Assembly: GCA_029246705.1 (NCBI GenBank)
Contig: JAQWMQ010000023.1
Coordinates: forward strand, 96,325 to 160,324
Direction: 5' to 3'
Length of the DNA: 64,000 nt
From: Phycisphaerales bacterium
Lineage (GTDB): Bacteria; Planctomycetota; Phycisphaerae; Phycisphaerales; SM1A02
Positions 18,027-27,500 of this stretch are shown here, piece by piece; the stretch's first letter is position 1; every line of letters starts with the position of its first letter. Under the pieces are notes generated by a model that made no database searches, was not told the DNA's origin, and saw nothing but the letters and a program-made list of their open reading frames with translations. A program made the position numbers and the translations under genes.

Positions 18027-18761
18027 ATCGACAAGAGAGTTGCCATCGTCACCGGAGCCAGCCGGGGAATCGGTCGAGCCATCGCGCTTCGACTGGCCAG
18101 TGACGGCCGACACGTCATCTGCGTGGCTCGCAGCGAGGAACCCCTTCGCGTGCTGGTCGCAGAGATCGAAGCCGCGGGCGGCAGCGCCGAGGATCTCGTC
18201 TGTGACATCTCCGACTCCGATGCCGTCACGAAACTCGTCGAGGACGCGCACGATCGCCACGGCAGGCTGGACATCCTGGTCAACAACGCCGGAGTGACCC
18301 GTGACGGGCTGGTCATGAGGATGGATGACGAGGATTTCGACCATGTGATCCACGTCAACCTGCGCTCGGCGTTCATCTCCTGCCGAGCTGCCGCCAGGCC
18401 GATGATGAGAGGCCGTTTCGGACGAATCATCAACATCGGGTCCGTCTCGGGGCTGATGGGGAACGCGGGACAGGTGAACTATGCCGCCTCCAAGGCGGCA
18501 CTGGTGGGCATGACCAAGTCCCTTGCCAAGGAACTGGGCGGCAAGGGCGTCACCGCCAACGTGGTGGCTCCGGGGTTCATCCAGACCGACATGACCGCCG
18601 CCCTGGGGGATGCCCTGAAGGACGAAATCGCACCCAGGATCCCGGTTCGACGGCTTGGGGAACCAGAAGAAATCGCAGCAGCCGTTTCCTGGCTGAGCTC
18701 TGATGAGGCCGGTTACGTAACCGGCCAGGTGCTGGTGGTCGATGGCGGGCTCGCCATGTGA
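18027..18761 (+). CDS. fabG: 3-oxoacyl-ACP reductase, apparent ATC start
   Basis: NADPH-dependent reductase of the elongation cycle, short-chain dehydrogenase family. The cofactor motif TGASRGIG sits at residues 9-16, NNAG at about 86, the catalytic Ser in INIGSVSGLMG, and the Y-x-x-x-K pair in VNYAASKAALVG, with the C-terminal GQVLVVDGGLAM. Between the in-frame stop at 17937 and a GTG at 18123 there is no ATG, GTG or TTG. The GTG would delete the first strand and the cofactor motif. ATC at 18027, seven bases after a GGAG, gives DKRVAIVTG and exactly 244 residues, the length of E. coli FabG. Non-canonical initiation is therefore the best reading, unless a base error hides an ATG. Confidence 0.85.
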   Translation: MDKRVAIVTGASRGIGRAIALRLASDGRHVICVARSEEPLRVLVAEIEAAGGSAEDLVCDISDSDAVTKLVEDAHDRHGRLDILVNNAGVTRDGLVMRMDDEDFDHVIHVNLRSAFISCRAAARPMMRGRFGRIINIGSVSGLMGNAGQVNYAASKAALVGMTKSLAKELGGKGVTANVVAPGFIQTDMTAALGDALKDEIAPRIPVRRLGEPEEIAAAVSWLSSDEAGYVTGQVLVVDGGLAM

Positions 18762-18839
18762 CTGTCAGCCATGGATTTGGGGAGAATTCGCGCAGCCCTT
18801 GCCACGGCGCTCGGAATCCCCGAAAATGATGTGAAGGAA

Positions 18840-18876
18840 GTGCCGGCTTCCTGATTTCAACCGGCACCGGTATAGT
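18840..18876 (+). promoter_or_regulatory. Candidate acpP promoter with overlapping inverted repeat
   Basis: TATAGT at 18871-18876 is a good -10 match, 31 bases before the acpP ATG; the sequence at the 17-base spacing (TTCCTG) is a poor -35. A 7-bp inverted repeat GTGCCGG/CCGGCAC (18840-18846 and 18861-18867) flanks that -35 position and could be an operator or a hairpin ending fabG transcripts. Both readings are weak. Confidence 0.35.
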
Positions 18877-18906
18877 GCTGGACCGGACGAAAGGAAGCCA
18901 ACCTCG

Positions 18907-19167
18907 ATGGAGACTCAGAACGTGAACGAAGCCGAAATTGAAGCCAAGGTCATCGATATCGTCGCCGAACAAATGGGTGTCGAAAAGGGTGAAATCACTC
19001 GTGAGACGAGCTTCACCAACGACTTGAACGCCGACAGCCTTGACACGGTCGAATTGGTCATGGAGTTCGAAGACGAATTCGATACCACCATTCCCGATGA
19101 CCAGGCCGAGAAGATCAACACGGTCGGACATGCGATCGATTACATCAAAGGGCACATGGGCGGCTGA
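18907..19167 (+). CDS. acpP: Acyl carrier protein
   Basis: Carries growing acyl chains on a phosphopantetheine arm attached to S44 in the [16 protein letters not shown] motif. It is acidic, 86 residues, slightly longer at the N-terminus than the 78-residue E. coli protein ([14 protein letters not shown]). An AAAGGAAG ribosome-binding site ends nine bases before the ATG. It stands between fabG and fabF, the usual order. A small hairpin with weak T run follows the stop. Confidence 0.96.
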   Translation: METQNVNEAEIEAKVIDIVAEQMGVEKGEITRETSFTNDLNADSLDTVELVMEFEDEFDTTIPDDQAEKINTVGHAIDYIKGHMGG

Positions 19168-19172
19168 AGAGC

Positions 19173-19196
19173 CCTGAGGATTCCTCGGGTTCTATT
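19173..19196 (+). terminator. Weak terminator-like hairpin after acpP
   Basis: A 7-bp stem (19173-19179 with 19183-19189, one G-T pair) closes a three-base loop and is followed by TTCTATT. It could cause partial termination and let acpP mRNA outnumber fabF mRNA. The interrupted T run makes it uncertain. Confidence 0.35.
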
Positions 19197-19271
19197 CAGG
19201 CGCGCAACTTGCGGCCCTGGCTGTGTTAGTTCGACAGGAACCGAGCCCCTCGAAGTGGTGCACTGACCTTC

Positions 19272-20531
19272 ATGAAGACCCTTCAATTGCGTCGAGTTGT
19301 CGTTACTGGCTTGGGCGCACTGACGAACCTCGGCGAAGATGTCGACTCCACCTGGAAGGCCCTTCTGGAAGGGCGTTCAGGTATCAGCAGGATGACTGCA
19401 TTCGAGCAGGACGCCTCCTGGACCGTCAATATCGCAGGCCAGATACGCGACTTCGACTGCTCGAGACGATTCGACGAGCGGGACGCCAAACGCGTGGATC
19501 CCACAGCGCTGTATGCGATGTGGACTGGCTCCGAAGCGGCCGAGGACTGTGGGTTCGACTTCACCGTCGGTGACCCCTACTCAAGGGGCGTCGCCATAGG
19601 CTCGGGTATCGGTGGCGTTCAGACCATGGAGGAACAGAAGACCAAGCTGGTCATGAACGGTCCCCGCAAGGTGAGCCCGTTCACTGTTCCCAAGCTGATG
19701 ATCAATGCCGCAGCCGGCAACCTGTCGATCCTGCTCAACCTGCGCGGTGCGAACACCGCCACGGCAACGGCGTGCGCATCGGGAGCACATTCGATCGGCA
19801 GCGCCTACAACCTGATCCAGCTGGGGCAGGCGGACTTGATGCTCGCCGGAGGCTCCGAAGCAGCGGTGACCCCCCTCTGCCTCAGCGGTTTTGCACGAAT
19901 GAAGGCTCTTTCGACCCGAAACGACGACCCCACCGCGGCATCCCGCCCCTTCGACAAGGATCGAGACGGTTTCGTCCTGGCTGAAGGTGCAGGCCTGGTG
20001 GTCCTCGAGGACCTTGAGCACGCACGAGCGCGGGGTGCGAAGATCTACGCCGAGATCGTCGGCTGCGGAACCACCGGTGACGCGGGGCACATCGCCGCCC
20101 CCGATTCGAATGGTGATGGCGCCTACGAAGCCATGCGCAGGGCACTCGCCCAGGCCGAGGTGAACACCTCCGAAATCGACTACATCAATGCACACGGAAC
20201 CTCCACACCGCTGGGTGACGCCGCGGAAGTGGCCGCCATCAAGCGGCTGTTCGGAAGTGCCCCGGAACGACTGCTGGTCAGCTCGACCAAGTCGATGACC
20301 GGGCACACGCTCGGAGCAGCTGGGGGGCTCGAGTCGATCTTCGCCATCAAGGCGATCAGCGACCAGGTCGCGCCTCCCACGATGAACCTCGACCAGCCCG
20401 ACGAGGGCTTTGACCTTGATTTCGTCGCGAATGAGCCCCGAGAGGCTCCCATCAAGATCGCGCTGAACAATTCCTTCGGATTCGGCGGGCACAACGTCAG
20501 CTTGGTCCTGAAGGCCTATTCGGGTGAATGA
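19272..20531 (+). CDS. fabF: 3-oxoacyl-ACP synthase II (FabF)
   Basis: Elongating condensing enzyme, 419 residues, standard length. Cys-His-His active site: C168 in ATACASGAHSIG, His in INAHGTSTPLGD and His in KSMTGHTLGAAG. It opens with RRVVVTGLGALTNLGEDV and closes with NNSFGFGGHNVSLVLK, both typical. There is no obvious Shine-Dalgarno before the ATG at 19272, and no better start is seen. The stop overlaps the ATG of the fliN-like gene. Confidence 0.95.
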   Translation: MKTLQLRRVVVTGLGALTNLGEDVDSTWKALLEGRSGISRMTAFEQDASWTVNIAGQIRDFDCSRRFDERDAKRVDPTALYAMWTGSEAAEDCGFDFTVGDPYSRGVAIGSGIGGVQTMEEQKTKLVMNGPRKVSPFTVPKLMINAAAGNLSILLNLRGANTATATACASGAHSIGSAYNLIQLGQADLMLAGGSEAAVTPLCLSGFARMKALSTRNDDPTAASRPFDKDRDGFVLAEGAGLVVLEDLEHARARGAKIYAEIVGCGTTGDAGHIAAPDSNGDGAYEAMRRALAQAEVNTSEIDYINAHGTSTPLGDAAEVAAIKRLFGSAPERLLVSSTKSMTGHTLGAAGGLESIFAIKAISDQVAPPTMNLDQPDEGFDLDFVANEPREAPIKIALNNSFGFGGHNVSLVLKAYSGE

Positions 20532-20893
20532 AATTCGATTCTGAGTACTTCTCTCAGTGGGCAGGCTCAACAAGCCGGTCCGGGTTGGCCGATAAAACTG
20601 GCATGCCACAGGAGTATTCACCCATTCTCGAGCTTGAAGTCCCACTGATCGTGCAGATCGCTTCGCGAACCATGGCCATCAAGGAGGTCATGGAACTCGA
20701 GCATGGTTCGATCATCGAATTTCCTCGATCGGCGGATGAGGAGCTCGAGATACTCGTCAACAACAAGTCCGTGGGCCAGGGAACGGCCGTGAAGGTCGGA
20801 GAGAACTTCGGCGTGCGCATCTCCAGCGTCGGCGGTCTCGAATCATGTCTCCCAAACCAGGGAAGCCCGGGCAAGCCACCTCCCCGCAGCTGA
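20528..20893 (+). CDS. fliN: FliN-like SpoA-domain protein
   Basis: 121 residues with a single SpoA (FliN C-terminal) domain at about residues 32-105: LELEVPLIVQIASRTMAIKEV, then LEHGSIIEFPRSADEELEILVNN and VGENFGVRISSVG, the alternating strand pattern of FliN. FliN forms the flagellar switch ring and export docking site. The gene overlaps fabF by four bases (ATGA). An alternative start is the ATG at 20603, which trims a non-conserved 25-residue leader. No other flagellar gene lies in the window, so a flagellar role is inferred from the family; SpoA domains also occur in type III secretion. Confidence 0.75.
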   Translation: MKFDSEYFSQWAGSTSRSGLADKTGMPQEYSPILELEVPLIVQIASRTMAIKEVMELEHGSIIEFPRSADEELEILVNNKSVGQGTAVKVGENFGVRISSVGGLESCLPNQGSPGKPPPRS

Positions 20894-20914
20894 GATGCGG
20901 AACTCCGGGCTTTT
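20863..20914 (+). terminator. Possible terminator at the end of the fliN-like gene
   Basis: AAGCCCGG (20863-20870) pairs perfectly with CCGGGCTT (20905-20912), followed by two more T residues. The 34-base loop contains a smaller CCGCA/TGCGG hairpin. The long loop and short T run make it a weak candidate. Confidence 0.3.
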
Positions 20915-20989
20915 GACACCTGATCTTGGCTAATTTCAGGTGTTTGTAGATGAATCTCCGGGAAAGCACGTATTTTCGGAGGGAACACC

Positions 20990-21010
20990 ACCTCGTTCAT
21001 CAAACGAGGT
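20990..21010 (+). repeat. 8-bp perfect hairpin upstream of the unknown gene at 21036
   Basis: ACCTCGTT (20990-20997) and AACGAGGT (21003-21010) flank a five-base loop, ending 25 bases before the ATG of the next gene. No T run follows, so it is not a terminator; it is either a leader hairpin or a binding site. Confidence 0.5.
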
Positions 21011-21035
21011 ACGTGAAACAAGCGAGTAGACCGGG

Positions 21036-21770
21036 ATGTTCGATAAAACCAGAAAGCCGGAGGGGCACGACAAGACGTCGTCATCAGACGCTGCTCATGC
21101 AGCGCAAATGGCGAACGTGGAGCAGATCCTCTGCCGAAGACTGGCAGGAGATTTCCTTGCCAATGCCCTCTTCGTCGCAGATGCAAGACTTGCCGAGACC
21201 GACCGGCAGGATCTCTCGCCCGATACCAGGCAGTCAGTGAAACAGGCCCGAATCGCACTGGCCCATGCCGCCCGTTCGGGGCTTGTGCTGCTCACATCGC
21301 AGAAGCCCGGTCTGGAGCCACAGGATGACATCGACGTGGCCAAGAGGTTGCAACTTGCCGCCACGATGCTCCGGCAGATCCAAGGGGAGTGCCCGAACAT
21401 CACGGTGACCAACGGCGAGGAGTCGACGCTGGCCAGGATCCCGGTCGGCTTTCCAAGCAGACTGCTTGCACGAACCCTGGCGTGCTTTCCCACTGCCAGC
21501 GAGATCATGGTCGACGTGCGGAGAAGCGTCGTCAGGGGTCTCGATTCGATCCAGATCAAGATGAACGCCGACGTGGACCTGTTTGAATCCTGGTTGAGCC
21601 GAATCCAGGAACTGCTTGAACTGGTCGGAGGCACCATGACCATGGACCGGCGAGGCCTGGAGATCAGCCTTCCCGCGACCCTGCAGATCGACTGTGAAAA
21701 AGACGTGACGCACGAGTTCATCATTCGAAGAAAGCAGTCGCTTGCCAAGGATTCGCCCGAGGGAACCTGA
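21036..21770 (+). CDS. Unknown cytoplasmic protein after fliN
   Basis: 244 residues with no signal peptide and no membrane segment. The N-terminus is hydrophilic, then helical (ANVEQILCRRLAGDFLANAL). The C-terminal half contains SIQIKMNADVDLFESWLSRIQELLELVGGTMTMDRRGLEI (seen in part), ending like the last strand of a GHKL ATPase (G-G-x-M-x-x-D-R-R-G-L-E-I-S-L-P). The ATP-binding N and G1 boxes of a histidine kinase are not visible, so it may be a degenerate relative or an unrelated fold. It is 142 bases from the fliN-like gene and converges on the PhoH gene. Confidence 0.7.
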   Translation: MFDKTRKPEGHDKTSSSDAAHAAQMANVEQILCRRLAGDFLANALFVADARLAETDRQDLSPDTRQSVKQARIALAHAARSGLVLLTSQKPGLEPQDDIDVAKRLQLAATMLRQIQGECPNITVTNGEESTLARIPVGFPSRLLARTLACFPTASEIMVDVRRSVVRGLDSIQIKMNADVDLFESWLSRIQELLELVGGTMTMDRRGLEISLPATLQIDCEKDVTHEFIIRRKQSLAKDSPEGT

Positions 21771-21779
21771 AGCCGGTGC

Positions 21780-23207
21780 TCAAAGGATCTCGGCGGAGAT
21801 CCGCGCAAGCTCGCTCCGCTCGGTCTTGCTCAAGGAGACGTGCCCCGCGATCCGGTGATGCCTCATGCGATCGATCACGTGGGTGAGACCGTTGCTCGAG
21901 GAATCCAGGTAGGGGGAATCGATCTGACCGATGTCACCACAGAGGATGATCTTGGTCCCCTCGCCGACGCGAGAGACGATCGTCCTGACTTCATGGGGTG
22001 ACAGGTTCTGCGCCTCATCCACCACGATGAACTGCAGGGGGATGGAGCGCCCGCGGATGTAGGTGATCGGCTCGAGCACAACCTGGCCGGTGGCCATGAG
22101 CCGGTCAAGCCTCTGTTCGGCGGTTCGACTCTCCGCATCATTCAAGTGACTGCCCCGGGTGGAGAGCAGGTAGGCGATGTTGTCGAAGACGGGCTGCATC
22201 CACATCGCCATCTTCTCGTCCTTGTCGCCGGGGAGGTAACCGATGTCACGGCCAAGAGGCATGATGGGGCGAGCGGTCAACAGCTTGTCGAAGCGCTCCT
22301 CCTTGATCACCTTCTGCAGGCCCGCTGCGAGTGCGAGCATGGTCTTGCCGGTTCCGGCCGGGCCGATCATCGTGATCAGCTTGACCTCGTCATCCAGCAG
22401 CAGGTCCAGAGCCATGGTCTGCTGGAGGTTCCGGGCCATGATTCCGAAGACCGGCTTCCGAGGACCGGTCACTGGAATGAGATGCCCGGTGTCCGCAAGC
22501 AGTCGCGCAAGTCCGGTGTGGGATTCATCGGCGGCGTCATGCAGGACCAGGAACTGGTTGGGCGAAAGCTCCGGGGGACCTTCCGACTGACCAAGCTGCT
22601 CGGCGAGTCCGTACTCCTCGAGCCGCGAGACCTGGAGTTGACGCTCCTCGTAGAGTTCGTCGATGAGAGCCCCGTCGACCTCGATCTCGACATAACCTTC
22701 GAACAGCCAGTCGGTGTTGATCCGATCGGCCTCGAAGTCCTCGCAGGGTATCCCAAGCGCATCGCACTTCACGCGGGCGTTGATGTCCTTCGAGATGAAG
22801 ATGGTGCGACATCCTGAAGCATGAAGTGCATTGGCGACTCCGAGGATCCGGTTGTCGGCGTGATCGAGATCCAATGCGAAAGGCTGGGATCGGTCACAAC
22901 GATCGATGCGAACCGTCCCGCCCTCATCGTTCCAGTTCACGCCCTCGAAGAGCCGGCCCTTGCTTCGCAGGTCGTCCAGGGCCCTGATCACCTGCCTGGC
23001 ATTCCGGCCCGTCTCGTCGTTGTTCTTCTTGAAGCGATCGAGTTCCTCGATCACCGTCAGGGGGATGACGACTTCATGCTCGTCGAACCTGAATATCGCA
23101 TTGGGGTTGTGCAGGAGGACGTTGGTATCCAGGACGAAATGCTTTCTTGCGGTGGCATCCGTGGGATCGATTGAGGCCCCGTCATCCACGATCGTGTCCG
23201 TTTTCAA
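21780..23207 (-). CDS. PIN-PhoH family ATPase
   Basis: About 475 residues, with an N-terminal PIN nuclease domain (HFVLDTNVLLHNPNAI, first catalytic Asp in LDTNVL; further acidic residues in VIEELD and ADNRIL) and a C-terminal PhoH ATPase domain with Walker A GPAGTGKTMLAL and Walker B FIVVDEAQNLSPHEV. PhoH2-type proteins are thought to be ATP-dependent RNA helicase-nucleases. The start is uncertain: a TTG at 23207 has an AAGGAG six bases upstream, while a GTG at 23222 has none. It is convergent with the unknown gene before it and divergent from the NIF3-like gene. Confidence 0.9.
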   Translation of the reverse strand: MKTDTIVDDGASIDPTDATARKHFVLDTNVLLHNPNAIFRFDEHEVVIPLTVIEELDRFKKNNDETGRNARQVIRALDDLRSKGRLFEGVNWNDEGGTVRIDRCDRSQPFALDLDHADNRILGVANALHASGCRTIFISKDINARVKCDALGIPCEDFEADRINTDWLFEGYVEIEVDGALIDELYEERQLQVSRLEEYGLAEQLGQSEGPPELSPNQFLVLHDAADESHTGLARLLADTGHLIPVTGPRKPVFGIMARNLQQTMALDLLLDDEVKLITMIGPAGTGKTMLALAAGLQKVIKEERFDKLLTARPIMPLGRDIGYLPGDKDEKMAMWMQPVFDNIAYLLSTRGSHLNDAESRTAEQRLDRLMATGQVVLEPITYIRGRSIPLQFIVVDEAQNLSPHEVRTIVSRVGEGTKIILCGDIGQIDSPYLDSSSNGLTHVIDRMRHHRIAGHVSLSKTERSELARISAEIL

Positions 23208-23361
23208 GATCTGCTCCTTCACAGGATTCTATTCGTCTGAAGAGACAAGAGCGGAAATTCCGGGCGAGGAATACGGTTAACCTCGTGGCGGCCGGGCCCG
23301 AACCCCCTTCGATGTACAATCCGCCGGCCATACTCGCTGAAAACGAACTGCTGAATCAACC

Positions 23362-24492
23362 ATGCCGATCACCGATCAACAACTGAACGAAGCCCTTGAA
23401 ACCATCGCTCCCACCAGCCATGCGGAGGATTGGGACAATGTTGGAATCCTGATCAAGGGCGTGAGGAGCAAGATCGACCGGGTGCTGCTGACGATCGACC
23501 TGACCGAGCCGGTCCTGAACGAAGCGATCGATGCGAGGGCCGACGCGATCATCGCCTACCACCCCCCGATCTTCAGCCCCCTCAAGCGCATCAGCGGGGA
23601 GACCCCCACCGAGAGTCTGGTGCTCGGCGTGATCAGGGCTGGCATGCACGTGTACAGCCCCCACACCGCACTCGACGCCGCCCAGGGCGGAGTCAACGAC
23701 TGGCTGGCGGACTCGCTTGATGAAGGAGACCGAAGGGCACTGACTCCCGTCGTCGACGAATCAGCGAATGACATGTGCAAGATCGTGACGTACTGCCCGC
23801 CGGAATCGGCCACCACCATTCGAGACGGTCTCGCCGCGGTGGGCGCGGGAACCATCGGCGAGTACAAGCGCTGTTCATTCGAATCCTCGGGAATGGGCAC
23901 CTTTCATGCCAGCAAATCGAGCAAGCCGACGGTCGGCAGTACCGGGCGGCTCGAGCGCATTTCGGAACTGAGACTCGAGATGGTCTGTCCGAAACATGCA
24001 CTTGCAGGTGCGGTTCGAGCGATGAGGAGCTTCCATCCCTACGAGGAACCCCCCATCGACATCTACTCGCTCGAGCCCGTGCCGCTTCGAGAGATCGGAG
24101 CAGGACGCAGGGTCATGCTCGACCGTGCCGTGTCGCTGCGGACCATCCTCGAACAGGTGCGGGCACGTACCAACGTGCAGCGGATAAAGGTGGCAAGAGC
24201 CCACGAGCGCCCCAAGAAGAATCGAATCATCGGCCTCTGCGCGGGTGCAGGCGGCTCACTTCTGGACAACGCGATCGCCCAGGGCTGCACCGTCTTCATC
24301 ACCGGCGAGATGAGGCACCACGACATCCTTCGCGCACAGGCTTCGGGGTGCAGCGTGATTCTTGCCGGCCATACGAACACCGAACGTGGCTATCTGCCCG
24401 TTCTGGTCCGGAGACTCGTCGAGCTGATCGGTGATGCGGCTCCGCAGTTCATCGTGAGCCGCAAGGATCGCGACCCGCTGCGGACTCCATGA
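23362..24492 (+). CDS. NIF3-like dinuclear metal protein with inserted domain
   Basis: A 376-residue member of the NIF3/YqfO family. Metal ligands are seen in IIAYHPPIFSPLKRI, SPHTALDAAQGGVNDWLA and, at the C-terminus, ITGEMRHHDILRA and LAGHTNTERGYLPVL. The length and the middle segment (about residues 135-235, MCKIVTYCPPESATTIRDGL to HPYEEPPIDIYSLE) match the long form with a PII/CutA1-like inserted domain. Family members are annotated as GTP cyclohydrolase 1 type 2-like, but the true role is not settled. It is divergent from the PhoH gene and convergent with the RND gene nine bases away. Confidence 0.9.
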   Translation: MPITDQQLNEALETIAPTSHAEDWDNVGILIKGVRSKIDRVLLTIDLTEPVLNEAIDARADAIIAYHPPIFSPLKRISGETPTESLVLGVIRAGMHVYSPHTALDAAQGGVNDWLADSLDEGDRRALTPVVDESANDMCKIVTYCPPESATTIRDGLAAVGAGTIGEYKRCSFESSGMGTFHASKSSKPTVGSTGRLERISELRLEMVCPKHALAGAVRAMRSFHPYEEPPIDIYSLEPVPLREIGAGRRVMLDRAVSLRTILEQVRARTNVQRIKVARAHERPKKNRIIGLCAGAGGSLLDNAIAQGCTVFITGEMRHHDILRAQASGCSVILAGHTNTERGYLPVLVRRLVELIGDAAPQFIVSRKDRDPLRTP

Positions 24493-24501
24493 ACGGTGGG
24501 T

Positions 24502-27500
24502 TCAGGACATCGACTTCGTTGACGAATCCGGATCGGTCGGCCTTGCGCGACCATACCATGCCCAGTGACAAGCACCCTTGAAGTCGTCGATGATCACGAT
24601 GATCGCCGGCAGGACGATCAAGGTGAGTCCGGTCGATGAGATGAGTCCCGCGGTGATCGATATCGCCATGGGAATCAGGAACCGAGCCTGGAAGGACTGC
24701 TCGAGCATCAACGGCGACAGACCGAGGACGGTGGTCGCCGTGGTCAGGACGATCGGACGCAGTCGCTTGCGACCGGCCATGATCAATGCATCGACCAGGG
24801 GCATGCCCTCCGCCAGGTATCGATTGAAGAAGTCGATCAGGATCAGGGAGTTGTTCACGACGACTCCCGCAAGTGCGACCACGCCGATCAGGCTCAGGAA
24901 GGTGAGGTCGAAGCCGAGGATCAAGTGTCCCCAGATGACGCCGATCAGTCCGAACGGGATGGCGAGCATCACCGCGAAGGGCTGGACATAGCTTGCGAAC
25001 AACCAGGCCAGGATGATGTAGATCATGACGATCGCGGCACAGAAGGCGATGGGAAGCGTGGAGAAAGCCTCGTTGACCCGAGCCTGACGGCCTCCTGATT
25101 CGATCTTGAGACCCGAATGCTTCGCCTCGATGTCGACGAGGGGGCCGATCAGCTCGCGATAGACCTCCTCGGGACTGGTCGCCATGTCGGTGCTTGCCGT
25201 GACGGTGATCGCTCTTCGCCGGTCAAGGCGCCTGATCGCGGTGTAGCTGCTGGACTCCTTGATGGTGGCGACCTCGGAAAGCGGGACCGAACGACCCGTC
25301 GGCGTGATGATCCACATCTGTTCGAGATCCTGAAGCCGACTGCGTGCATTCTTGGCGAGGCGCACCCGAACGTCGATCTCCTCGCGGTTGCGACTGAACA
25401 CGTGGGCATCGATTCCAAAGAGGGACGCACGGAGCTGCATCGCGATGTCGGCAACGGTCAATCCGAGCGAAGCTGCGCCCGGGAGAAGCTCGACCCGCAT
25501 TTCGGGTTGGCCCTCGACATCGTCGTTCGCGATTCCGTAGACACCATCGAACCGGGCCAGCTCAGCCTCGACCTCGCCGACTGCGGACAGCATCGTGTCG
25601 CGAGAATCACCGGTGATCTCGATCGTGATGTCCTTGCCACCGGGACCACCGTCGAGGACGTTGAAGGCGACGTCATCGGCGTCGGACAGATCACCTGCGG
25701 CAAGCCGGACCGAATCGATGAACTCTCCGCTGGACCGTTCACGCTCCTCGATGGGGAGGAGTTCGATGAACATCTGGGCGGTGTTCGTCTCGCTGTTGAG
25801 CGCACTTCCGGTCTCCATGTCGAACCGACCGCCGACGGTGGTGGAGAGTGCTGCAAGCTCGGGCTGAAGCCCCGCTGCTTCCTCGATCTTTCGTGCGAAA
25901 GCCCGGGTCTGGAGAAGCGAACTTCCGGTCGGCATCTTGATTTCGACCATCAGGTTCTCGGCATCGTTGACCGGAAGGAACTCGAAGGGCACCCGTCCGC
26001 CGGTGACCAGTCCGATCGATCCGATCAGGATCGCGAGAGCGAATGCGGTCGTGATGTAACGAAAGTGCAGCGCGTATCTGGTGAATTTCGAATAGGCATC
26101 GACCGCACCGCCGATCACGACCTCGTCACGCCAGGTGTACCAGCGTTCGAGTCGCTTGTTCACCCGGGAGTTCAGTTGCCCGACCTTGCGACCGAGGGAG
26201 TGAGCCATGTGCGTGGGCAGGATGAGAACCGACTCGATGTAGCTTGCCAGGAGGGCGCAGAAGACGACCCAGGGCAATGCCCCCATCAAGGCACCGATCT
26301 GACCCTGGATGAACAGCAGTGGCAGGAAGGCGACGATCGTGGTCGAGACCGTCGCAAGCACCGGCCAGACGACCTCGTTGCCGCCATTGATGGCGGCATC
26401 TTCCGCGGATTCACCGTCATTGGCACGTGACTGGATGTTCTCCGCCACGACGATGGCGTCGTCGGTGAGCATGCCGAGCGTGACCAGAAGACCGAACATG
26501 GTGAGCAGGTTCAGGGTCAGGTCCAGAAGGAACATGATCGCCAGCGTGCCGCAGACCGCTCCGAAGAGGCCGACCATGACCCAGGTGGCGGTTCGCACGT
26601 TCAAGACCAGGAAGAGCGCGATGAAGACCAGGAAGGCTCCCTGAAATGCATTGTTCAGCAGCAGGTCCAGGCGACCTTCGATGAATCGCGCCAGGTCGGT
26701 GCTGGTGGTGAGTTTCGCCGGCAGCGCTTCCGTTCGATTCGTACCGAGGGACCAGGCCTGGTACTCGCTCGTATCCAGAAGCGGGCCAAGCGGACTTCCC
26801 GAGAATGGCTCCCGGTTTCTTCCCGCGACGTAGGCCTTGACCATTTCGGAGATCTCGATCGCGTCCTGCTTGCCTTCCCTGAAGACGGTCAGCCCGACCG
26901 ATGGAAAACCGTTGAAGCGACGAACGACATCGATCTCGACATAGTCCTCGACGACTTCAGCGACATCTTGAAGCCTGATCATGGAACCGTCCGGCGAGGC
27001 CCTGATCACGATCTCGCCGATTTCATCGGAACGTTCGACGACCCCGATGGCACGAACGTTGATGTTTCCACCTTCGGTCTTCAACGTGCCGCTGGGTATC
27101 TCGGCCATCCATGCGTTTATCGAACCGGCAACCTCCGGCAGGGAGATGCCGTGCTTGAGCAGCGAGTCGGAATCGACGTTCACGCGGATCTCGTACTCGC
27201 GAACACCACCCTGAAGCATCGAGCCCATTCGGGGCATGGATTTCAGGTCATCCTCGATCACCCGGATCCCACGCTTGAGGATCTCCTCGTCGACATCAGC
27301 CCAGAGGTTGATGTTGATGACCGGCATGTTGGGGACGATCTCGAGGACCTGAATGCGCTCGGCGTCGCTGGGAAGATCCTGGAGACGGTCGACCACCCGC
27401 TCGATCTCGTCGACCGCCTTGCTGATGTCGGTGCCGTCCTCGAACTCCACCAGCACGTTGGCGGATCCTTCAGTGACGGAAGTGCGAATCCGCTTGACTT

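Noticed and set aside
17977..18297. 106-codon plus-strand frame from ATG 17977
   Set aside because: It is out of frame with fabG, overlaps it and has arginine/serine-rich shadow composition.
18123..18761. fabG starting at GTG 18123
   Set aside because: It would lack the first beta strand and the TGASRGIG cofactor motif found in frame upstream, so a 212-residue FabG is not credible.
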